This document shows positions 12,901 through 24,200 of a stretch of DNA of 63,181 nt, piece after piece. The position numbers and the translations under genes were made by a program. The DNA comes from Gonium pectorale (taxonomy: Eukaryota; Chlorophyta; Chlorophyceae; Chlamydomonadales; Volvocaceae): NCBI GenBank assembly GCA_001584585.1, contig LSYV01000015.1, positions 1,187,077 to 1,250,257 on the forward strand, given 5' to 3'. Numbering within the stretch: the stretch's first letter is position 1; every line of letters starts with the position of its first letter. The notes below the pieces were generated by a model that did no database searches, was not told the origin of the DNA, and saw only the letters and a list, made by a program, of their open reading frames with translations.

Positions 12901-15452
12901 GCTGCTGCCGCCATTGAATGCTCCTCTGTCGGCACTGCACCAAAACTGCTACCAGCGGCCGCTGCCACGGCAGAGTAGCTCGGTGGGCTATCCCACCGTC
13001 GCCTTTGTCGTGGGACTGCCGTGGAAGAAGCGATGACCTGGCAACCATTATCGTTGACGCCGACGCCGCGAATGGAGGGAGGCTTGGCCTCGTCGCCGTA
13101 GCATATGCCTTGTGGCTCCCAAGCCGCGGCATCCTTCCCCTTGCCACTGGCGTAGGCTGCATAGACGTCCTCAGCTGCCCTTCGATCCAAGCCGTCGAGG
13201 GGACCGGCACGCTCAGACCACGGGAGTGACTGCGCAGCGTGATCCGACGCTTCGACACAGTCATCGGGGCTGCCTTGGGGCCTTGCCTCTGCCCGCCTGT
13301 TGCTGGGGCCATCGTCGTCCGCTCCCCCTGGGCTCGTGCATGGGTCTCCGGTCTCCTGCACTGCGACAAACTGCACCTGGTTGGCAGCCGAAGAGCAGTT
13401 TCCGCCCATGCCATACTCGCCCAGGCATCCGACTATACCGTGGCTGTCCTGAGCCGCTGTTTCAGCCTCAATGCTCGCCCCCGGTTCGCTCATACGCTGC
13501 GCAGCTGGTGAGCAGTCGGTGAATGCCGCTGCACCATGCTGCTGCTCGTTGTCGCGCACTCTCAACGGATCTAGCCACCCAGCCGGCTCTGGTACGCAGC
13601 AGCTGGCTGGCCCCTCGTCCGCGCTGCTCTCCCAGGCGCCACTACTATCATGAGCCGCCGCCGCAGTGCCGCCGCATGACGCAGAGCGTGAAGTGTTCCC
13701 ATCGCCGCTTGTGCCACGGCCCGCGACGGACTGTTCATCGGCTCCACATACCTCCGCCACGCCGAAGTCGCTGTCGATAGCATGGGTGCCAACGAGGCTG
13801 AGCCCCAGACTTGGTTGCACTGACAATAGGGGTTGAAGAGGCCCGGTCCCAGCGTCGCCAGCGCCCGCCAGCTGCCATAGGCGCCGGCGGTGCGGCCCAC
13901 GGTGCGGGCTGACAGCTTGAAGCGGCGGCACCTCGACGTCAGCCGGCTGCTGGTCTGCTGCCCTTCGGGGGCAACCGAGTGGGCGGATGGTGGGCGACAG
14001 CGAAGCCTGCGGCCCGCTTTGCTCCTCCTGCTCGCCTTCCTCGCTGAGCTCTCGTGCCGCATCCCATTGGGCCCCGGCAGGAAAGGACGCCTCCTCGTCT
14101 TCAAAGTTGGTCGCCCCTGACTCCGCGAGCTGCTCATCGCCAGCCGGCCCGTAGCGGTGCTCCACCGACAGCCTGCAAGCGGATGGCATCGCCGAGTATG
14201 CGTGCTGGAGCCGCAACCCGTCGGCGGAGTCTGGTTTCTCAGCGGCGACTGGGGCTGCAATAGCCAGCGATGCTGCCGAGCCCTCGCTTGAGGACGGCTC
14301 CAGAGTGCGGAGGCTGTAAGCTGAAGCCAGCTCCATGAAGGCGGCGTCCGGCGGGGTTTCTGGTACCCCAGGCGGTATATCCTCAACAGGTGGGCAGTGA
14401 TGCGTTTCAGCAAGAGCCCCTGCTGGTGCTGGTTCAAGGCCGGTATCGACCATACCCACGTCCTGGAAGGATTCGCCCTCTCCCAATGGCCCAACATACT
14501 CGGCCCTGGATCTGGCTCCTTGCCCCATCTGGCAGCTGCCGAATGGGGAGCACTCAGCTACGTGCGGATCGTCGCCGGTGGTCCCAATGAGGGCACTTTC
14601 ACCAAGCCTGGTTGGACCCGCGTGCACCAGGCGTCCCTGCTGAAGCCGAGCTGCGTCCGTGCCACCGCTGCATTGAAGGGTAACGGTCCTGTCGCCTGGC
14701 GCGCCGCGATAAGCTGGCAGCAGCGGTGCAGCGCCATCGCCTGCTGCGATGGCCAGCGCTACCGATGGTGCGTCCTCTTGCGCATCTGCGAGAAGCTGGT
14801 CTTCTTCGGTCGCGTGACGCAGCTGGGGCACAGCATCCGCGCCCCGGCGGGACCCGCAACGCGCAGCCATGGCGGAAAGCCGATCTCCCGAAACTGCTAA
14901 GAAGCTGTCCAGTAGGTTTGCTGCGGTGCTCGTGCGCGGAGGCAGAAGCTGCTGCAGCGACTGCAGGCTGGAACGTAGCTGGGAAAGCTTTGCATCGAAG
15001 TTGCCAGACGTGCCCGCCAGTGCTGTATCACCCAAGGCGCCTGCAAACTGCGCACCGCTGGCCGAACAGCTGAGAGCGGCAGCGTCGGCTCCGGCATCTG
15101 TACCTGGTTGGAAATACAACTTGCTTCTTTGGGGCAGCCATCACAGTGAACCTATCGACAAGCGGACGCACCTTCGACGGCAGACCCTGGGCGTATAAGC
15201 GCCACTCCAGGAAATTGGCTCTCGGCAGACTGCGGATAGAGGCTGGCGTACTTCGCACGGAGGCCTACAAAGGTTGTACCAGGGTTTGCCGTGTACGTCC
15301 CCTGGGTCCACCGCTATTGTCACTGCTGAAATACTATCCTTCCTACCTGCAAGGAAGCTTGTGAGGTCATCCTCAGAATTGAAGACGCTGACGCCTCGCG
15401 CGTCCCCCGAAGCCGCTGTGGCTGTTTCCGCAGCGTTCGGTGCCTCCGCCAT
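984..15452 (-). CDS. Giant modular coiled-coil protein, 30 exons, about 2,873 aa; family unrecognised
   Basis: Start ATG at 15452, stop at 984. Exons (5' to 3'): 15452-15347, 15264-15172, 15103-11695, 11487-11397, 11203-11096, 10884-10732, 10603-10472, 10226-9996, 9744-9553, 9315-9135, 8794-8658, 8474-8374, 8210-7964, 7738-7352, 7173-6922, 6728-6546, 6288-6112, 5929-5753, 5564-5484, 5239-5072, 4896-4723, 4504-4205, 4052-3951, 3779-3642, 3388-3330, 3181-2929, 2628-2443, 2235-2123, 1894-1578, 1357-984. Phases agree throughout (8,622 nt). Residues ~1-65 form a small folded-looking start, ~66-1200 are Ala/Gly/Ser/Pro-rich and likely disordered (exon 3 alone is 3.4 kb), ~1200-2545 are coiled coil rich in Arg/Glu/Ala, and ~2545-2873 look globular. 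The coil repeats a motif like LRSKDRDLERM about a dozen times. Structure resembles centrosomal, basal-body or Golgi scaffold proteins, but I recognise no named family. The least certain boundary is around exons 27-28. Confidence 0.87.
11547..11649 (-). other. Long intronic hairpin (possible small-RNA precursor) with telomere-like loop
   Basis: It lies wholly inside intron 3 (11694-11488) of the coiled-coil gene. The arms 11563-11584 and 11612-11633 pair over 22 bases with one mismatch, and weaker pairing continues outward to about 11547 and 11649. The 27-base loop contains two TTTAGGG-type units (11592-11608). Volvocine algae process miRNAs from long, often intronic hairpins, so a miRNA or siRNA precursor is possible. 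Transcription and processing are not shown by sequence alone. Confidence 0.5.
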
Positions 15453-15847
15453 CTGGGCCTGCTAGGCTGAGGTCGTCCCGCTAAGCTTCATGCTAGGACT
15501 GATAGAAGCTGGGGCCCAGGAAAGGCGTGTGCCGTTTGGGGCTAACAGCGACTGTGATGGGACTCTGACTGTGTCATGACAGCCCGCATAGACGGCATAG
15601 TTGCTCGTGTTATTGCACGTTGGACGTCGGAGGTGCAGGCACTGCTGCACTGCTCAGCTTCGCCCGTTTGAACGGCACTAGATCCAGTATGCGCTCGCAG
15701 CCTCGTCGCAAGCTTGCATCCTTTTTGAACGCTTTCCGCTGGATAATAGTAGCTCGGATAGCGACCTGTTTAATCAACCGCTTTCCTCAGCAACCGCTTC
15801 CTTTCTTACGTGAACTCCGAGTTGGCTCAACGGCATCGTCGGCACAC
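15453..15847. promoter_or_regulatory. Shared divergent promoter region
   Basis: These 395 bases separate the start codons of the minus-strand coiled-coil gene and the plus-strand 151-aa gene, so both 5' UTRs and promoters must lie here. I see no clear TATA box or other named element. Confidence 0.5.
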
Positions 15848-16454
15848 ATGCAGCAATTAGCTTCATGGCGGTTGCTGGCGCTGGCGCAGGGTGGGCTTGG
15901 CTGTGATGACGTGCGCACTGGCGTGCTCCTGCGCATCTCAACAAGGATGCATTGATTATATAGCGCGTCCACTGTTTTGCCAAGTTACCACTTGTGTCCT
16001 GTGCCCACCCGCCGCCCTCACCATCGTGTCGTGTCCCGCAGGGGTTCCCGGGAGCGCTGGGGTATGGCCTTGGCCGGCCTCCTCGCGGCTCTTTGCTGCG
16101 GATTCAAAGGCTTTCCAAGCAGCGGAGTTGGAGCCGGCCTCTGCCGCCAGCACCTCGGTTACTGCCCCGCGAGCAGCGGAGCCTGTATCCTCATCAGGGG
16201 AAAGCGGGGCCATCGACCATTCTTTGATTGATGACGCCGTGGAGCGCATTAATCTGAACCTGGGACTAAAGACCGAGGTGCTGGCGGCTCACGGTATCGG
16301 CGTGACACGGGCTCTGGAACGGCAGCAGCGGCTGCGGCTGGGAATGCTGCTAGCAACACGCCGAAAGGCGACACGGGAAGGGCGGGAGGGCAAGGCCTAC
16401 GTGGGCATGCTGGTATCTGATGCACTTCAGAAGTCGATGGGCAAGGGGGCGTAA
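15848..16454 (+). CDS. Unknown 151-aa protein with presequence-like N-terminus
   Basis: Two exons, 15848-15890 and 16042-16454, joined in phase 1 (456 nt with stop). The first ~35 residues are rich in Ala, Leu, Arg and Trp, lack acids and reach an SSRLFAADS stretch. This looks like a mitochondrial (or plastid) transit peptide with an Arg-based cleavage site, which is inference from composition only. A low-complexity Ala/Ser/Glu segment follows, then a charged helical C-terminal half with DAVERINLNLGLKTEVLAAH, ending in Lys-Gly-Ala. I do not recognise a domain. A TGTAA at 16856-16860 is a plausible polyadenylation signal. An upstream in-frame start is not needed; the ATG chosen gives the targeting-like leader directly. 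It is divergent from the coiled-coil gene. Confidence 0.72.
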
Positions 16455-17733
16455 GCGACGGCCGAGTACAAACTGCCGTGACAGCAGAGGCCTTGAGGGC
16501 TGCAGGCTTGGCACGGGTGGACTACGTTGTCTAGTTGCCGGGCCTTGTTGTGGTGACTTGCGTGCATCTGGCAAGTCAGGCGATGCGACTTAAAATTGAA
16601 ACCTGAACCTCTGGCTGGAATCGCTGGTTTAGTGGCGCGGACTCTCGTGTAGCGACTGTGGGCCTGGCGTCATTGAGACTGACTGTGCAAGGATTGCCTG
16701 CGCCGATGAGCGGTGCCTGCGACGCCCAGGGCGCGGCCTTGCAGTGGGTGTTGGAAGATAAGCGTGTGCAGGCAGTAGGCACGGGGTGATGGACGTCTAA
16801 GAAGGCCTGCACGTCCCGCCATAACCCTTGTGTTCCTCGTCTTTGGTTCGGGGCATGTAATGAGTCGCGCATTATGTGCAATATGCAGTGCTATTGCCGT
16901 GTTCGTGGTTTGTTACGTTGGTCTTATTCGGGTCTGAAGGTGGCCCGGGCGGCCCCCGTTGGCGTGGGCGTGCAGGTGCTGCTGATGGAGCGGCCAGACT
17001 GGTGCGAAAGTGGCGTAGCCATGAGCATATTTGTCTCCAAGGGGCGCCGCAAGGTAGCCAGGCGACATGAATCTTTAGCTGTAGACGCAGGGTTTGGCAG
17101 TGGTCGCGGCCCAATTCCAGGCAGTGCTTTGCAAGTTTATCTGGGTTTCCCCGCTACACCGTGCTACATGTCTTGCGTAGGAGAATTGCCGCCTGAAGGA
17201 TTTTGGTCCCTAGCTGCTAGCACTTTGCGCACTGCCTCTTACCTACCGGGCACGTACAGGGAACCCTTGCATTGGGAACGACTCTGCCACGCAGGGGAGG
17301 GGCAGCTGGGGTAGGGGGGGGCAGCGTATCCATTCTAGCGCGTCAGGCAAAGTGGCTTTCTTCCAATTGTTTTTTATTATCGGACACGTGTTTATGGAAG
17401 GGTGCATGCTGTTGTCCCGAGAGCTCGCGCAGGGGAAAAGGCGGCAACGATGCAGCTACAGCAGACAAGATCTGCTGGAGCAGCTGCCGGCGGGGGGATG
17501 GGAGGGGGCGGGCGGGTGCGGCGGAGAAAGACCCACGCCATATGGCACTACAGAACATGCGATTACACGTGTTAGGGAGTCCGGGTTGGGTACTTGTGTA
17601 ACACGTACGGCAATGGCTCAGGCGGAGCTGACCAAGCACGCGACAACCAAGGACAGCGCATTCAACGCCAGGCCATCTTTACGACTTCATTTTCTGTTAC
17701 ACACGACCCTTCTCTATACGCAAGAGGGACGCC
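16455..17733. other. Intergenic stretch between the 151-aa gene and EFCAB10
   Basis: It holds the 3' UTR of the upstream gene, with a TGTAA candidate at 16856-16860, and then the promoter and 5' UTR of the EFCAB10 gene. Open frames here have no family similarity and no splice support. I see nothing else. Confidence 0.45.
16856..16860 (+). terminator. Candidate TGTAA polyadenylation signal
   Basis: TGTAA is the common green-algal polyadenylation motif. This copy lies about 400 bases after the stop of the 151-aa gene, a usual distance in volvocine algae. It is a five-base motif, so chance occurrence is possible. Confidence 0.4.
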
Positions 17734-18343
17734 ATGGAGGACCCAAGGTGAGAACGGCAGGGGGCGAGGGCTACCTTATGGCATTGTACCTCTGTGATCG
17801 CCTCAGCGTATCGAGGTGAGGCCTTGGCTGACTATTCGCTTTCCTGCATCTCTTGTCACTTGCTATGTGTAGGGCAAAAGTGGAGGCGTATCTAGAAAGC
17901 AATAAAATCCCGCAGCTGTTTGAGGTGAGCGCGGTCACTACAGCGGACATGCGGACCGCAGGCCGAGGCTCCTTTGTGCTGCCAGTCGACTGTGAAGCTC
18001 ACGTGGCAAAGTTTTCTTGCAGGCTATTACTGCCGAGCTGTTGTTCTACAAGCCAGAAGACCCGCGGTCTTACATCGTAGAGTACCTGGAGAACGCCAAA
18101 ATATGCGGCACATCGCCGCTGATCACGGAGTCGGACCTAGAGACCATGTTTGGCATGTTCGACATCACGAAACGCGGCGTCGTCAGTGCGGAGCAGGCGA
18201 CACGTGCGTTGCAGGTCATCCTGGGACCGTCAGCGGACCTGGCCGATGTGGACGTCAAGCCCGGGGATCAGCTAACGAGGAGCGCGTTCGTCGCCGCAAT
18301 GTCCGCCGCGCTCAAGCGGGCAACCCCCTACAAGTCCGCGTGA
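17734..18343 (+). CDS. EFCAB10: EFCAB10-type ciliary protein (RIIa/Dpy-30-like dock plus EF-hand-like half)
   Basis: Three exons: 17734-17747, 17873-17924 and 18023-18343, giving 128 residues. The start is the short MEDPR exon, which splices in phase 2 to AKVEAYLESNKIPQLFE. The N-terminal ~45 residues match the family pattern of a helical dimerisation/docking segment (KIPQLFE ... LLFYKPEDPRSYIVEYL). Residues ~55-110 form the degenerate EF-hand-like region (ESDLETMFGMFDITKRGVVS). Length fits the family (~125-150 aa). EFCAB10 relatives occur in ciliated organisms and are thought to act in the axoneme or ciliary base, which suits a flagellated alga. The EF-hand loop lacks the full set of acidic ligands, so calcium binding is doubtful. 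It runs convergently toward APRT, whose stop lies 360 bases away. Confidence 0.88.
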
Positions 18344-18703
18344 GCTCCCGCCGCGCCACTGAACGTGCACCTGGACATGGCCCGCTGCACGCTTGCCGTC
18401 CCCACGGGAGACACAGCCATCGCCGCGCAGTCAGTCGTCGGTGCAGAGCTAGAGGCGCGATCAGGCGGCAGCTACGCCATAAACATGTCATGGGCTTTGA
18501 TGGGTGTCGTCCCAGGGCCAGCAAGCCCAGCCGGCATGTCTGCATGCTCTGTGAATCTGCGGGGCTGCTGAGGGGCTACAAATCCAGCATGAATGTGGTC
18601 GAGGGAAAGTGGAGGCAGCATCACCACTGGTACTGCTCGGTGTCGCCGTTGCGCCACGGCAATGGACGACAAACCGGCCCAGCTGGCAGGATGATGCCAG
18701 AAT
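18344..18703. other. Convergent 3' spacer between EFCAB10 and APRT
   Basis: It contains only the 3' ends of the two convergent genes. I find no TGTAA signal on the plus strand in this spacer and no further coding signal, so the two 3' UTRs may overlap. Confidence 0.5.
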
Positions 18704-20053
18704 TTAGAGGCCCTCCTTCTCGACCAGCACGAAGAGCGGGGTATCCGGAATCTTGACCCGCCCATTGAGGAATGGGAGCTCGATGACGCATGCCGCCTCC
18801 ACTACCTCTCCTCCGGCCTTCTCTGCAATGGGGTGGTGACAGGAGTATGCGTTTTCACAACATGTGTCATCATGCTATCTTTTTGTACGGTATGATGCTT
18901 CTGTTGGGATTCAGTTGTCATGTACATACGAGATGGTTGGATGGGTGGTCGGCTCTTGAATGCACAAGAGCTTGAGCCAACTATTCAGGACTGCGGGTTG
19001 CATCACCATGTGGCATGATGCAGTTGAGGCGAGCCAATGAAGGACTGACGTATGCGGGTGGTCGTGTGTGCGTAGACAATGACTGATTTGCGTGTGCATC
19101 GCTGTACGTTGCCACATAACAAGCGTCCTCAGACATTCGAACCCAGGGGCATTGGCGCTGTCGGTAATGTTGCGCGCTTGTTTATGTACTGTAAACTCAC
19201 TAACAAGGTTGATGCCGGCGGCCAGTGTACCGCCCGTGGCGATGAGGTCGTCGACCTGCACACAGCATCGGCGATTGCGGTCTTGAAATGTGAGTTTTCG
19301 GTCTGTGTGTGCCCCTTTTTGAATGGGGCAGATAACCGCAATGCGCAGGAACATGGCCATTGAACGTGAGGCTGACGGACATGAGACGCTCTGGGTCAGG
19401 TCGATTGCCCCGTCGGGGGTACTGATGCCAGTGCGTGTCAAACAATACTCGGATATGCACGGGGGCATGGCATAGCACACGTTTCACCCACCAGCACGAC
19501 ACGTTGCCCGGGTTGAATCGCACCAACGTGCATCTCAATCTTGTCTGTGCTGTACTCCGTCTTGTATTCCTCTGAAATCTTCTCGCCTGCAGCAAGTTAC
19601 AAGATACCAGTGACAATTCCTTAATGTACTGCTTGAACTCGCGTGTTGAACAAAACCCAGGGGCCGCTCCAGTTGCCGGCAACGAGGGTTCCTCACCTGG
19701 CAGCTTGCCAGGCTTGCGCAGCGGCACGAAAGCCGCACCCAGCGCCAGGGCCAGCGGGGCACCAAAGATCAGGCCGCGGGCCTCAAAGCCTGAGGTGTGA
19801 TTTGGGCAGTGGGCAGCCGTTGGCATGTGTTGCGGAGGCGGGCGGGAGGTACCAGCCTCCAGCAATCACCTGCAACGACGTCGACCTTCTTGTCCTTGTA
19901 GTGCTCTGTGAAGAGGTCAATGGTGTACTGAAACGCTTGGTGGTTCAGCATGATTGTCGTGACGTCCCAGAAGAGAATGCCAGGCTTGGGAAAGTCGGGT
20001 ACCCCACGAATCGCATTCTTAATGATCTCCTTCTTGGCGTCTGCGTCTGCCAT
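18704..20053 (-). CDS. APRT: Adenine phosphoribosyltransferase (EC 2.4.2.7)
   Basis: Five exons: 20053-19870, 19789-19697, 19586-19492, 19255-19201 and 18822-18704, exactly 546 nt and 181 residues, the usual size for APRT. It converts adenine and PRPP to AMP in purine salvage. Visible family marks, in order: the [15 protein letters not shown]-terminal segment, the [20 protein letters not shown] core, the [12 protein letters not shown] hood/loop region, and the PRPP-binding loop [13 protein letters not shown] with its two adjacent aspartates. The C-terminal strand is [10 protein letters not shown]. No transit peptide is seen, so a cytosolic location is likely. The last exon is separated by a 378-base intron. 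Confidence is very high because every exon joins in frame and reproduces the family continuously. Confidence 0.97.
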
Positions 20054-21230
20054 TTCTACTGTTCGAGGCGGCGCTTGCGATGTTGGGGGAGTTCGAGCGG
20101 CACGCGATCAGGCCTACGATATCTGTCTCGATTATACGCCCCTGGCTGAGCTCGATTCTATCAGCGATGAGCATCCGTTTCCGGCCGTGCCCACCTGCTC
20201 GTACGAAGCTCGTCTCGTACGGTTTGGACCATGATCCAGCAGTGTCTGGAACTGCCCACGAATCAAAAGTCTCGCGCGCTTATTACAATAATCGCCGCAT
20301 ACCACAGCCGTGCAAGCCTCCCCAGGGGAAGTTGGCGGGAGGCGACCTCCTGAAACCACCCTGCCCGCTCGTTCCCGCTCGGTCACTTTTCCCCCTTCAG
20401 AGCCTTGGCAACATCAGCATACGGATGCAATCGCAAGTTTGACTACCACATCCACCAATGCCGCGGCCGAAATACGCAATGGGCGTAAAGTAAGGCGCCT
20501 GGCACGCAGAAGACACATACGGTACAGCTCCCTTGTCCGGATGGCTGTATCGGTATTTGAACCCTTATACATATGCCTCCTGCATTTCCACGTCCATACC
20601 ATGACGTAGGCCGGCATTTGAAGGACACTTCTACGCAGCTACGGCGGCAAATAGAGTTGCCAGTCTACCCGCCGACGCTTCCGTAGTGCGGTGAGGCTGG
20701 CCAAGCGCCAACCATCAAGCGACACACGGCTACGTATGCCACCTGCCTGGAGACGCCAGCACACGGGATATGCCCGCTAGCCCTTTGCCCAGACGCTCGG
20801 CCGGAGCTCAACTTGCCCGCGCTTGTCTTCAGCAAGTCACCCAGGCCAGCGATTCCAGTGCCACCTGGCCTTTGCCAGCAGGTGCTACATAGGCGTTTAC
20901 ATGCCCCACAGCACAACAGACTCGGAGGACCCGTCGCGCAACGCCCCTGAACGGGCAACAAGACACATTGCCATCAGAATACAGATCCAATGTTCAGTTA
21001 TGGTTCGTCTAATCAATGCAGCGATGCACACGCCTCCCTAGCTTTTCTCGGTACACATCTGCTAAGCCCACTGTACCGTAGGGCGCCCGTGTGGAGTCGA
21101 CCGCAATGCAGAGAACGCCCTTGGGCATCTGCTCCCACTGTCCTCTGTAGCTGCCTCTCTGTTTATGAGGGCGCCTGTTCGGCGCCTCGGCCTCCAGCAA
21201 ATGGCACCGCCAGCATGCAACGGTACCGCC
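20054..21230. other. Spacer: APRT promoter side and XPD 3' UTR
   Basis: It lies upstream of APRT and downstream of XPD (both on the minus strand). A minus-strand TGTAA (20897-20901) about 330 bases past the XPD stop is a candidate polyadenylation site, so the right third is probably XPD 3' UTR and the left part APRT promoter and 5' UTR. Several open frames of under 100 codons have no family similarity. Confidence 0.45.
20897..20901 (-). terminator. Candidate TGTAA polyadenylation signal for XPD
   Basis: It reads TGTAA on the minus strand, 330 bases downstream of the XPD stop codon. Position and motif fit green-algal 3' end formation, but a five-base motif is weak evidence. Confidence 0.4.
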
Positions 21231-24200
21231 TCAAGCCCCGGCTGCGCCCGCGCCTTCCAGCCCGCCCGCCGCCTCCAGTGCCTCCAGCGCCGCCTCGCTG
21301 AGCAGGCTCTTGCCCACCGCCCCCCGGTCGTAGGGCTGGGCCATGGTGCGGAGGAACTCCCGGGCGACATGCACCTGAGGCGCAAATGATGCGCATGGTA
21401 AATTCGCCATGTTTCGTGTTACAAGGTTGAGTCGCACATACATCCAAGATCAGCATACGATGGATAAGCTGCTTTGCCCCCTCACAATCATGTGGTTTGT
21501 TCGACACCCGGTCTCCAGGTCCCTCTCACCATCATGTCCGTGGACAGGTTCATGTGTGCCTCCTTGAGATGCCGGGTAATCCACTGCGGCAGCTTGTCCC
21601 GCTTGTCGTGCCGCTGGTAGCGCTTGTCTGCAAAGATCATCATGCCTGTGTGGGGCAGCAGGGGCAGGCGGGGGGCCGGTCCATGGGCAGGGAGAGCCTA
21701 GACGGCGACGGTGCGTCGGAGGGCAGGGAGCGGCCCGCAAGCGGGCAGCGGGGCTCAAGAGGAGGACGAACGGCGCCCAAAGTTGTTCCTTTTAGCCTCT
21801 GGAACCATACCTCCCTTCTCCTGGAATTACACCTGTCCTCTCCTGGCAAGTGTACGGGTCTCCAGCCACGCCCCCGAGCCGTCCAACCCCAATGCCAGGG
21901 GCCCAACTCGGTCCACATCCTTCCGGAGTGCTTCCCTTGGAGCCGCCCCGCCATCCTCCCATGGGCGCGTGTGCCTTGCCGTGCCCCCTAAATCTAACGC
22001 ACGCATGCCCCAGCGCCACTGACCGTAGTCTGCCTTGCTGCGGATGACTCGCCCCACGCACTGGGCCGCCTGGCGCACCGCGTCGAAGGCCAGGTAGTCG
22101 GCCTCCTTGATCTGGAACGTCTCGCGCAGGTATTCGAGCCGCGCGCGCAGGATGCGCGAGAGCGTGTACTGGTAGGGCACCCCGAACATGACCACCGCGC
22201 GGCCGTAGTGGCGGTCGAAATCGATACCCTCAGCCACCTGACCGGCGCGACAGCATGCCACGATGGAGGTGGCAATTTCGGGCGAGAATGGCCGGTGCAA
22301 AGTGGAAGTTCAAGCGACGGCGGTGGCTCAAGTTGAAGGGTGGAGGGTGTCATCGCTAGAGTGATACAGGGGAGAGCGCATGCAGGCCTCAGGTTCGCCG
22401 AGACCCCGCTGGTTGAGGTGGGATCACCGTGCGGTGGGAGCTAGAAGGCATGCTGGGTCCGCGATGCCAGCTGTGGCATACAGGAGCGACACATGTCGGG
22501 TTGACTGCAGCAGCGGCCCCGGCTGCCGGAAGCCTCCCATGCCCTGCCCTGCGCGCACGCATGCACACACACCATGCCTTCCTGTCTCACACTGTCATGC
22601 ATAGATCTTCTAGATCATATAGAACACACACCTTGCCCCTCGCCACAGACAGGAACACGGCACCTCGCCCGCTGTCGCAGGCTCGCCGGAAGTTGTCCAG
22701 TGCCAGAGTCGTCTCCATTACGTCCTGCGCTCCGACGGGGCCACAGGGTAGAGGGCAACGCGCAACGGCCTTAATAGCCATGTGCCTTGGAGTTGGAGCA
22801 AGGGGAGTCGGAACACGAGTTTGCGGCCCGTGGGCAATGCAGGGTTAGGATGTGTCCCCAATACGGCCCCTCCCAGCTTCCTGACTTTCCATCATGGCAT
22901 GCCTTGCAGGACAGCTTCTATACTATTGCATGAATCCAAACGAACCTGCGTCTCGATGAACACGAGCTTGTGTTGCATTAGATCCTGTGGCCCGAAGGGC
23001 ATCATACGAGCATTGTTGAGTCAAACAAAGGTTAGGGTGGTTCGCGCTGCGCAAATTCTCCCGCAATTCTCCCGCAAGTCAGGGCAAGCACTCAAGGCAG
23101 CTGCTCTCCACACGGCGGGTATTGTCCAACCGTAACCGCTGAAAATGATTGTTTACATCATATACACAGCAGCTAGAGTGTCCCTCCGGCCCCGATGCCC
23201 TTCACTCTCAACCTGCAGGATGCCCATGTCGTGCCACTTTGATATGATCTGGTCCATGTAGCGGTACGACACGAAGAACGCCACGATGCCGTCGGGCACC
23301 ACCGCAGACAGCTCCACCAGCAGCCGCCCGTAGTTGCGCATAACTCCCGGGTCGCCGCGCATCTCAAACTTGGTGGACATGGGCATCTGGGTCGGGGGAG
23401 CGGCAACAAGACATGTCTCAAGCATCTCGACTCGATATTATGTACCAACCGTGCCTTGAAAGTCAGCCTTACTGATGGCAAGAGCACCAGCAGAACGAGA
23501 CACACTGCCTGTCGTATGCGTTGCTCCTTTTCAACACTGCCGGGCCCCCTAAAATTGCGCCCACCTGGTCCGCCCCGCGGGTTACCACCACGGGGCACAG
23601 GCAGTCCCTCGTGAGGGTCATCTGGAAGGACTGGATGGCCACCGGGTTGAAGTTGAGGATGCGCGGGTAGAGGTCGATGGGGCTCAGAGTGCCTAGTCGG
23701 GGGTCCAGCGGAGCGTGTGCAGAGCGGGCCGCGGGCAGATGGGGCGGGGAAGTCCCAAGGCGTACAAGCGGAGCGGCACCGAGGAGAGGCGGGCAGCGGG
23801 GCCGGTGGGTGGGGCGGTCACAAGGGGCACCGGCGTGGCCCTGGTGTAGGCGCAAGGCCCGGTAGCTGCGCCATCGGCCCATGAGCCAGGACTTGGGGTG
23901 ACCTCCGGGCTGGCCCACGCACCGTGGGACTCCGACCAGGGCCACAAAGGCTGTGTCCATGTAGGCTCGCCCTAAGCATCTGTCCTATAGCCATGTGTCC
24001 CCCGACTGAATAACGCACCGCTGGTGATGACGACCGACTGGAACTTGGAAAATACGGGCTTCATGGCCAAGCTGGCGTCCAGGCAGGACAGCTGCAGTAC
24101 CGGATCTGGTACGGCAGGCAGCCTCTCGTCGTACGGTTCCATGATTATTGCGAAGCCCTGCAGCCCGGGCATGCCGTCATTAGGTTCTGGGTGTTTATGC

